Source of the DNA: Candidatus Caenarcanales bacterium
GTDB taxonomy: Bacteria; Cyanobacteriota; Vampirovibrionia; LMEP-6097
Length of the DNA stretch: 6,213 nucleotides
Assembly (NCBI GenBank): GCA_021299565.1
Contig: JAJTHA010000108.1
Span: 1 to 6,213, forward strand
Direction: 5' to 3'
Positions 1 through 3,899 of the stretch are shown piece by piece; position 1 is the first letter of the stretch; every line of letters begins with the position of its first letter. Position numbers and translations under genes: made by a program. The notes beneath the pieces were generated by a model, which made no database searches, was not told the origin of the DNA, and saw only the letters and a program-made list of their open reading frames with translations.

Positions 1-282
1 ATTTGTTAAAAGCTCATTTCTGTCTTTTGACTTCTTCATCTCTAATTCTTTAAAAAAATCAGCAAACCATTTTGTTACTTTGCCCATATTCTTTGGCAAC
101 AATTCAAGCTTAGTATGCAATCGAAACTTAATTTCGTGTTGCTTTGTAAGCAATTGTGTACCATCAAGCAATTGAGCTGGCTTTGTTTCTAGAAAATTCT
201 TGCTTGATAATATATTAACCAAATATCCAAGATTGTTGCCTGTTTGCTGTTTATTAGTAGACATATCTGGGAGTTTAATCAT
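1..282 (-). CDS. Unrecognised protein, 5' part of gene (truncated by left window edge)
   Basis: An open frame runs leftward from an ATG at 282 to the window edge, 94 codons without a stop. I do not recognise the product. The visible part starts MIKLPDMSTNKQ and is polar at the N-terminus. The remainder is rich in Leu and Lys and probably mostly helical, ending in a strongly charged stretch around residues 78-92 (ELEMKKSKDRNELL). I see no signal peptide or membrane segment. An in-frame TGA lies four codons upstream (272-294 region), so ATG 282 is the most upstream ATG; a second ATG at residue 7 (264) is an alternative. Neither has a good SD; the nearest purine-rich AGGA lies about 20 nt upstream of ATG 282. 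The gene is divergent from the 89-aa ORF at 441. The length of the open frame and normal-looking codons support a real gene, but the missing C-terminus prevents any functional call. Confidence 0.6.
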   Translation of the reverse strand, partial: MIKLPDMSTNKQQTGNNLGYLVNILSSKNFLETKPAQLLDGTQLLTKQHEIKFRLHTKLELLPKNMGKVTKWFADFFKELEMKKSKDRNELLTN

Positions 283-291
283 ATTAGTTCA

Positions 292-303
292 ATAAGCGCT
301 TAT
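292..303. repeat. Perfect 12-bp palindrome ATAAGCGCTTAT
   Basis: The two halves ATAAGC and GCTTAT are exact reverse complements with no spacer, ending 10 nt upstream of the leftward ATG at 282. With no loop it is a poor RNA hairpin, so a DNA-binding dimer site is more plausible than a terminator or riboswitch. Its role is unknown. Confidence 0.5.
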
Positions 304-324
304 CCTTTAGCGCATATTTAATCT

Positions 325-352
325 AGCATATCTTGATGCAAATAATTGTTAA
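325..352 (-). promoter_or_regulatory. Candidate sigma70-type promoter for the leftward partial gene
   Basis: Read on the minus strand, TTAACA (352-347) matches the -35 consensus TTGACA at 5 of 6 positions. It is followed after 16 nt by TATGCT (330-325), which matches TATAAT at 4 of 6. The predicted start near 317 would give a leader of about 35 nt before ATG 282. The 12-bp palindrome 292-303 would lie inside that leader or act as a downstream operator. AT-rich DNA yields such matches by chance, so this is only a candidate. Confidence 0.3.
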
Positions 353-402
353 ACATGTTTGTAGTTGAAATTAAAAGACCGACTCCTACAGGGCGCGCCA
401 TT

Positions 403-417
403 TTAACCACAAGTTAA
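403..417. repeat. Inverted repeat TTAAC-N5-GTTAA
   Basis: TTAAC (403-407) and GTTAA (413-417) form a dyad around CACAA, about 24 nt upstream of the 89-aa ORF. A related dyad, TTAACC-CCCAA-GGTTAA, occurs at 2676-2692 upstream of the 371-aa gene. The resemblance suggests a shared binding site, but the spacing between the TTAAC/GTTAA cores differs (5 versus 7 nt) and the sequence is simple. Confidence 0.35.
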
Positions 418-440
418 CACTGATTTGCTCTTATTAAAGC

Positions 441-710
441 ATGGGTATTGATCCAGATAAAAGCCAAATTTACCCTAAGATTTTTTTAGACAAAACTCAT
501 TCAAATAAAAACACAGAAACTAACCCAGCGCCAGAAGAAAAAGCAAAAGGACTGGTAGATAAAGCTCAAACTTTTCCGCAATTTATGCTCCCAGCGATGG
601 ATCTTAGTCAGATCGAAAAAAGCAGAAACACTCTTGCAGATTCAAGAACTAATATAAGGGAAAAAGTTAACATAGAGTGGGAAGGTCTTGGTAAAAAAGA
701 TTTAGGTTGA
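441..710 (+). CDS. Small unrecognised protein, 89 aa
   Basis: I do not recognise this ORF. It starts at ATG 441 with an in-frame TAA two codons upstream, so no ATG further upstream is possible. No SD is visible before the start. The protein is soluble-looking and strongly charged. Residues 1-35 are polar and Lys/Asn/Pro-rich and probably disordered. A middle segment (about 42-54) is hydrophobic, with PQFMLPAMDL. Residues 55-80 look helical and charged and end near a Trp (EWEGLGKKDLG at the C-terminus). There is no Cys, signal peptide or membrane segment. It is convergent with mtnC, leaving 5 nt between the stops. That tight fit supports a real gene, but its short length and missing SD leave doubt. 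It could be a small accessory protein; no function can be given. Confidence 0.5.
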   Translation: MGIDPDKSQIYPKIFLDKTHSNKNTETNPAPEEKAKGLVDKAQTFPQFMLPAMDLSQIEKSRNTLADSRTNIREKVNIEWEGLGKKDLG

Positions 711-715
711 TTTTG

Positions 716-1441
716 TCAAAGTGCTGCGAACTTAATTCCAGCTTGATTAATTTGAGCTCCGGTAATTCCAGTTTCTGGATTGACTTTAAGCGCACTCAAA
801 CCCGCTTCTAGTGCAGCATCAACTTCTTCTTGCACATCGGAGATGAACAATAGTTCTGAGGGATCAGTTATTCTAGAACTAGGACCATAAACTATACTAT
901 AGATTTTTTTATAAGACTTTGGATCTCGTTTAGGTCCAATTCTAGTATCAAAGAAACCACTAAACATAGAGGTGTTATCTCCAAAATCACTATACTTGAA
1001 AAGCAATCTTTGAGCGTGCACAGAACCAGAGGAATAAACATATAACCTCAAACCTTTTTCATGAAGCTGTTTAAGGATCTTGTATGCCTCTGGGAAAAGA
1101 TGTCCGGTGTAAGCTTTTTTCTTATATCCTTCTTCCCAAACCATTCCCTGAAGATCTTTTAAGATTGTAATTTTCAAATCTTGATCTATCCAAGATTTGA
1201 GTTTACCAATAGCAATCTGCAATTGGGTCCCATCTGCGTAGAATTCAGAATTAAAACTACAATGTTGAGGATGATGCAAAATCTCAAAAATCATTCTGCG
1301 CATCTGCTCGGTATCTTTATGATGAAGCAGATATGGCTCAAGCTTCATACGCGAATACTCAAACAAAACATCATGTACAAAATTAATCGAGGTGCTTGTA
1401 CCTTCGATATCTGTTAAAACTGCTTTTATGATTTTAGACAT
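716..1441 (-). CDS. mtnC: Enolase-phosphatase E1 (2,3-diketo-5-methylthio-1-phosphopentane phosphatase)
   Basis: MtnC is a cytosolic, Mg-dependent HAD-superfamily enzyme of methionine salvage. It enolises and then dephosphorylates 2,3-diketo-5-methylthiopentyl-1-phosphate, giving the acireductone used by MtnD. With ATG 1441 as start the protein is 241 aa, normal for the family. Visible HAD motifs are motif I DIEGT (D11, E13), typical of MtnC rather than the usual DxD; motif II in YSSGS (S137/S138); a motif III Lys in DPKSY (K175); and motif IV FISDVQEE (D202). The family-typical MVWEEGY and GHLFPEAY segments lie near 100-106 and 113-120. A longer frame exists from TTG 1462, adding 7 residues. 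ATG 1441 is preferred because it places MSKIIKAVLTDIEGT at the usual distance from the N-terminus and needs no rare start. The start overlaps the end of mtnD by 8 nt, so translational coupling is likely. It is the last gene of the mtnB-mtnD-mtnC unit. No terminator is visible in the 5 nt before the convergent ORF. Confidence 0.96.
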   Translation of the reverse strand: MSKIIKAVLTDIEGTSTSINFVHDVLFEYSRMKLEPYLLHHKDTEQMRRMIFEILHHPQHCSFNSEFYADGTQLQIAIGKLKSWIDQDLKITILKDLQGMVWEEGYKKKAYTGHLFPEAYKILKQLHEKGLRLYVYSSGSVHAQRLLFKYSDFGDNTSMFSGFFDTRIGPKRDPKSYKKIYSIVYGPSSRITDPSELLFISDVQEEVDAALEAGLSALKVNPETGITGAQINQAGIKFAAL

Positions 1442-1997
1442 ATTGCTCAGAAAAATTTTCAATAGTTGGATATTTGCGTGCTATATCATCTCCAGTATAC
1501 TCTGCAATCCATCCTCTTTCGTCACCAAAAAATCTTATACATTTAAAATTTGGCTTAGAGCCCATATCAAACCAGTGTTTGATGCCAGCAGGAACTGCAA
1601 TAAAGTCACCTTGTTGACAAAGAATTAAATAAATCTTTGAGTTAGCACCGTGTATACAAAATAGCCCCTGCCCCTCCACAAAATATCTAACTTCATCATC
1701 ACTATGGATATGTTCACTCAAAAACTTATTTCTTAGTTCTGTGATTTTATTCACTGGCATATTAGGATGCATCACTATCACATCAACACCTTTGAAACCA
1801 TGCTTTTCTTTGATATCCAAAACTTCTTTTTGATAATGCTCCAAGACCTGTTCCTGAGAAGCATCTAGCGTTAATTGAGACAATGTATGCCATTTCGCGA
1901 TATCAATATTTATCTCTTTAAGGCTTTCTTGAATCTCAGTCAAATCCTCTAATAGAATAAAATCTGATGGATTATTATAAATTTTTACTATTGCCAT
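1434..1997 (-). CDS. mtnD: Acireductone dioxygenase
   Basis: MtnD is a cupin-fold metalloenzyme that oxidises the acireductone from MtnC. In the Fe form it yields 2-keto-4-methylthiobutyrate plus formate, the direct precursor of methionine. In the Ni form it is known to make methylthiopropionate, formate and CO instead, an off-pathway product; the sequence does not tell which metal is used. The 187-aa length fits bacterial ARD. The cupin metal ligands are visible: H96 and H98 in SEHIHSDDEVRYF, E102 in the same motif, and H141 in PAGIKHWFD. These fit the HxHxxxE...H pattern of the family. Other typical parts are the FIAVPAG turn (132-138) and the RFFGDERGW segment (155-163). Its ATG follows the mtnB stop with no gap (TAA then ATG). 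An AAAGG at 2012-2008 on the minus strand lies 10 nt upstream and can serve as SD. Its 3' end overlaps mtnC. Confidence 0.97.
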   Translation of the reverse strand: MAIVKIYNNPSDFILLEDLTEIQESLKEINIDIAKWHTLSQLTLDASQEQVLEHYQKEVLDIKEKHGFKGVDVIVMHPNMPVNKITELRNKFLSEHIHSDDEVRYFVEGQGLFCIHGANSKIYLILCQQGDFIAVPAGIKHWFDMGSKPNFKCIRFFGDERGWIAEYTGDDIARKYPTIENFSEQYV

Positions 1998-2633
1998 TTA
2001 ATGAATACCTTTGTTTAGTTTGATCAGCTCCAACTCGCAATTCATCAATACTTCAAGAGCTTCTATTTGCCTAACTACTTCAGCAGCTGATCTTCCCCAA
2101 GAATACAAACCGTGTCCTTCAATCAAATAAGCATGAATATCTGATTTCACTTGCAAAAATTGTTTTACTTCTTCTGCTAATAATCTGATGTTTTGAGTAT
2201 TTGCAAAAATAGGCAGCACTTCTATATGAGCATGAGTTTCAATCCCTGAAAGAGCTTTGAGTAATTCATAATTTTCTAAGCGCAGTTCTTTATTGGCACC
2301 AAGATATTTTGAGATGATCACTGAAGCTGGTGAATGCACATGAAATACAGCCTGAGTTTCTGGGAAAAATTTGTATAATTGAGTGTGCAAAAGGGTTTCA
2401 GCTGAAGGTTTTTTGCCACTTGAGTCTATTGCTTTTCCTTCAAGATCAATCTCCAAAAAATCTTCCGTCGTCAAATGAGCTTTATGCTTTCCTGAAACCG
2501 TTATTGTTATTGCTTGATCGTTGCGCATCGAAAGATTACCGCTAGTAGCAGGTAGCAAACCCCAGCCTGCGAGTTGAGAGGCCGCATCTATGATTTGTTC
2601 TCTATTTGATAAGTCTTGCTTGCTTTTGAGCAT
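1998..2633 (-). CDS. mtnB: Methylthioribulose-1-phosphate dehydratase
   Basis: MtnB is a zinc enzyme of the class II aldolase/adducin fold. It dehydrates 5-methylthioribulose-1-phosphate to 2,3-diketo-5-methylthiopentyl-1-phosphate, the substrate of MtnC. The 211-aa length is normal. Visible motifs are the family hallmark LPATSGNLSMR (27-37), the SGKHK loop (47-51), PSAET (76-80), the zinc ligands H98 and H100 in FHVHSPAS, and a third zinc His, H174, in EGHGLYSWG. The Glu in NYELLKAL (E123) is the likely catalytic acid/base by analogy with studied MtnB enzymes. The start is ATG 2633: an in-frame TAA lies three codons upstream (2641-2639), and the next residues match the usual N-terminus. No SD directly precedes this ATG; the only strong one (AAGGAG, 2671-2666) is 32 nt away and is better spaced for a short overlapping ORF. 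It is the first gene of the mtnB-mtnD-mtnC unit and divergent from the 371-aa gene. Confidence 0.96.
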   Translation of the reverse strand: MLKSKQDLSNREQIIDAASQLAGWGLLPATSGNLSMRNDQAITITVSGKHKAHLTTEDFLEIDLEGKAIDSSGKKPSAETLLHTQLYKFFPETQAVFHVHSPASVIISKYLGANKELRLENYELLKALSGIETHAHIEVLPIFANTQNIRLLAEEVKQFLQVKSDIHAYLIEGHGLYSWGRSAAEVVRQIEALEVLMNCELELIKLNKGIH

Positions 2634-2658
2634 TGAAGTTTATTTTAGCCAATAACAA
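2602..2658 (-). other. Possible short leader ORF overlapping the mtnB start (18 codons)
   Basis: On the minus strand a strong SD, AAGGAG (2671-2666), is followed after 7 nt by TTG at 2658. This opens an 18-codon frame ending at TAG 2604-2602. It is in a different frame from mtnB and overlaps its first 32 nt. The peptide would be small and basic (…KQARLIK at its end) with no clear run of a regulatory amino acid. The well-spaced SD is otherwise unexplained, since mtnB itself has none nearby. A chance match in AT-rich DNA is equally possible. Confidence 0.25.
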
Positions 2659-2668
2659 GATTAAACTC

Positions 2669-2708
2669 CTTTAATTTAACCCCCAAGGTTAAGCAGTTAA
2701 CATTAAAG
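2669..2708. repeat. Nested inverted repeats, possible mRNA hairpin
   Basis: The outer arms CTTTAAT (2669-2675) and ATTAAAG (2702-2708) are exact reverse complements. The inner arms TTAACC (2676-2681) and GGTTAA (2687-2692) are also exact, around CCCAA. A further GTTAAC (2696-2701) allows an alternative pairing with the same left arm, with one bulged base. In a leftward transcript the structure would sit just upstream of mtnB, with its 3' arm touching the AAGGAG at 2671-2666. It could be an operator, an attenuator-like hairpin, or only AT-rich symmetry. There is no T-run after it on either strand, so it is not a standard intrinsic terminator. Confidence 0.45.
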
Positions 2709-2727
2709 GTCCTTAATAAATCCGTCA

Positions 2728-2736
2728 TGCTATACT
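2728..2736 (+). promoter_or_regulatory. Candidate extended -10 promoter for the 371-aa gene and uvrA
   Basis: TG (2728-2729), one base, then TATACT (2731-2736) match an extended -10 element (TGnTATAAT, 5 of 6 in the hexamer). No good -35 lies 16-18 nt upstream, which is tolerated in extended -10 promoters. The predicted start is near 2743, leaving a leader of about 27 nt that includes the AGGA SD. A second extended -10 look-alike, TGGTATAAA (2748-2756), would start transcription near 2763, inside or past the SD, and so fits less well. Confidence 0.4.
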
Positions 2737-2754
2737 GTATGACTTATTGGTATA
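2731..2754. promoter_or_regulatory. Candidate LexA-like (SOS) dyad overlapping the -10
   Basis: The sequence reads TATACTG-N10-TGGTATA. The left half contains TACTGTAT, identical to the left half of the gamma-proteobacterial LexA box (consensus CTG-N10-CAG with flanking TA...TA). The right half keeps GTATA but has TG in place of CA within the expected CAG. It overlaps the likely -10, where a repressor would act, and the downstream transcript includes uvrA, a classic SOS gene. The lineage and its LexA specificity are unknown. Confidence 0.3.
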
Positions 2755-2758
2755 AACT

Positions 2759-2762
2759 AGGA
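2759..2762 (+). promoter_or_regulatory. Shine-Dalgarno AGGA that fixes the TTG start of the 371-aa gene
   Basis: AGGA lies 7 nt before TTG 2770. An in-frame TAG at 2758-2760 rules out any further upstream start, and the first in-frame ATG is at residue 118. The SD is therefore the main evidence for translation from TTG. Confidence 0.6.
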
Positions 2763-2769
2763 TAACTAC

Positions 2770-3885
2770 TTGTCGGATTTGGTTAATAATAATCTCGTAA
2801 GCTTTCAAAATCAGCCAACGGCCGATAAAATCGCTCTAAACCCTGGAATCATTGAAAAAAAGCCCAATGAAGAAAAATCAATAGACGCTTTACCCCTTGA
2901 GAATAATAATCACATACAAGATTTACATAAAGAAAATGCTCAGCCCCCACAAAATGAACATGATGATTTATTTGAAACCTTTAAAAAAGCTACTTATGCG
3001 GCGAATATTTTAGGAACTGTCGCAAACGGAACATACGCAGTTACGCAAGCATTATTTGGTAGACAAGGCAAAGCCTCTGTCGTTGGGGAAAAAATTGCCT
3101 CACTTGGCACCAAATTATCTATGGGCGTAAACTCAGCTTTTAACGTTTACAACGGACATAAACAAAAAAACTTTTTTGGGACAATGGGATATCTTGGCGA
3201 ATTATTGATAGCCGCTCTTGCGCCTTATAATATAACTGGTTTATTGCGAGGAGTGTCTTTTACTTTTTATCAAATACCAAATTTTCTAAGCATATATAAC
3301 GAGGGAGAAAAGAAAAGTTATACAACATACTCTGACAATGTCAAAGACTCACTCAATGGTGTAAAGCGTATGATGCAAGAAATATTCTCAAGCAAAACTT
3401 ATTTCGATAAAGACATCATCAACTCAATTAGAAAAATTTCCAGCAAAGCAGAATTGCTGACAGGAGCTTGGGGCGGCTTACTCTCTGTACTAGGCATTGG
3501 CAGCTGGCTGGTCACGCAAAATATCAAACTTGGATCTTTCATCAAAAGCGTAGGCGAAATTCTCATAGATGTATTTCAAGTATTACCTCAGCATTGGGCT
3601 CGTAAAAAGCTTTATTACACTGGTTCAGGTATCTCATTTATTCTTGGTTCTATTTGTGAAATGATTTCTAAACAAAAAAATAATGAACCAATCACCATGG
3701 CCTTATATTTCATTGGAAGTGGAATTGGAAGAATTTTGATGACTCAGTCCAATATCAATAAAGAGTTCGACTATCCAGTTGGAGGTCCGATACAAGAGAT
3801 CAAAGTGGCAAAAAGCAATGCACAAGAGCTGGCAGCAGCAACAATAAAAAATAGCGCTAAAGAGAGTCTTGCTCTTGCCGTATAA
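2770..3885 (+). CDS. Unrecognised 371-aa protein with hydrophobic glycine-rich body, upstream of uvrA
   Basis: I do not recognise a family. Translation starts at TTG 2770, supported by an AGGA SD 7 nt upstream. Residues 1-68 are polar (Asn, Gln, Glu, Lys, Pro) and probably disordered. From about 70 on come repeated hydrophobic or amphipathic stretches: 76-97, 136-175, 229-249, 256-273, 281-300 and 307-325. They are rich in Gly, Ala, Ile and Leu, short and interrupted by polar residues, so they could be weak membrane helices or a packed helical bundle; no classical signal peptide is present. Two segments look like copies of one motif: LYYTGSGISFILGS (281-294) and LYFIGSGIGRILMT (312-325), 8 of 14 identical. 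A short Ala/Ser/Lys-rich tail (346-371) follows. The uvrA ATG lies 14 nt after the stop with no terminator between, so cotranscription is likely, but nothing in the protein itself points to DNA repair. A membrane-associated or lineage-specific hypothetical protein is the safest description. Confidence 0.85.
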   Translation: MSDLVNNNLVSFQNQPTADKIALNPGIIEKKPNEEKSIDALPLENNNHIQDLHKENAQPPQNEHDDLFETFKKATYAANILGTVANGTYAVTQALFGRQGKASVVGEKIASLGTKLSMGVNSAFNVYNGHKQKNFFGTMGYLGELLIAALAPYNITGLLRGVSFTFYQIPNFLSIYNEGEKKSYTTYSDNVKDSLNGVKRMMQEIFSSKTYFDKDIINSIRKISSKAELLTGAWGGLLSVLGIGSWLVTQNIKLGSFIKSVGEILIDVFQVLPQHWARKKLYYTGSGISFILGSICEMISKQKNNEPITMALYFIGSGIGRILMTQSNINKEFDYPVGGPIQEIKVAKSNAQELAAATIKNSAKESLALAV

Positions 3886-3899
3886 TTAAGACTTAGTCG

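Larger units (their letters stand above)
283..440. other. Divergent intergenic region with palindromes
   Basis: This is 158 nt between two divergent starts. It contains a perfect 12-bp palindrome (ATAAGCGCTTAT, 292-303), a perfect 10-bp palindrome (AAACATGTTT, 351-360), a GC-only 8-bp palindrome (GGCGCGCC, 392-399) in otherwise AT-rich DNA, and a dyad TTAAC-CACAA-GTTAA (403-417). I found no RNA gene and no terminator-like hairpin with a T-run. The region most likely carries the promoters of both flanking genes. The rightward promoter could not be placed with any confidence. Confidence 0.6.
2634..2769. other. Divergent control region between mtnB and the rightward operon
   Basis: This 136-nt AT-rich region separates divergent starts. 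On the mtnB side it holds nested inverted repeats (2669-2708) and an SD-like AAGGAG. On the rightward side it holds an extended -10, a LexA-like dyad (2731-2754), and an AGGA SD before a TTG start. No convincing -35/-10 pair for mtnB was found; a lone TAAAAT on the minus strand (2647-2642) is too close to ATG 2633 unless the mRNA is leaderless. Confidence 0.7.

Noticed and set aside
707..719. Hairpin TTGA-TTTTG-TCAA between the convergent stops as a terminator
   Set aside because: The stem is only 4 bp, weak, and has no T-run after it on either strand.
1442..1462. Longer mtnC start at TTG 1462
   Set aside because: It adds seven residues with no SD and a rare start, while ATG 1441 gives the family-typical N-terminus and a short overlap with mtnD.
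1181..1628. Plus-strand open frames at 1181-1417 and 1392-1628
   Set aside because: They lie antisense to mtnC and mtnD, which have complete family motifs; the translated products look like random composition.
2330..2545. Plus-strand open frame antisense to mtnB
   Set aside because: It is a shadow of a confidently identified gene, with no SD or recognisable motif.
2748..2756. Second extended -10 (TGGTATAAA) as the main promoter of the 371-aa gene
   Set aside because: Transcription would begin near 2763, leaving the AGGA Shine-Dalgarno at 2759-2762 out of the mRNA.
2634..2769. SAM riboswitch upstream of the methionine-salvage genes
   Set aside because: The leader is short and AT-rich and shows none of the conserved multi-helix core of known SAM riboswitches; only simple inverted repeats are visible.
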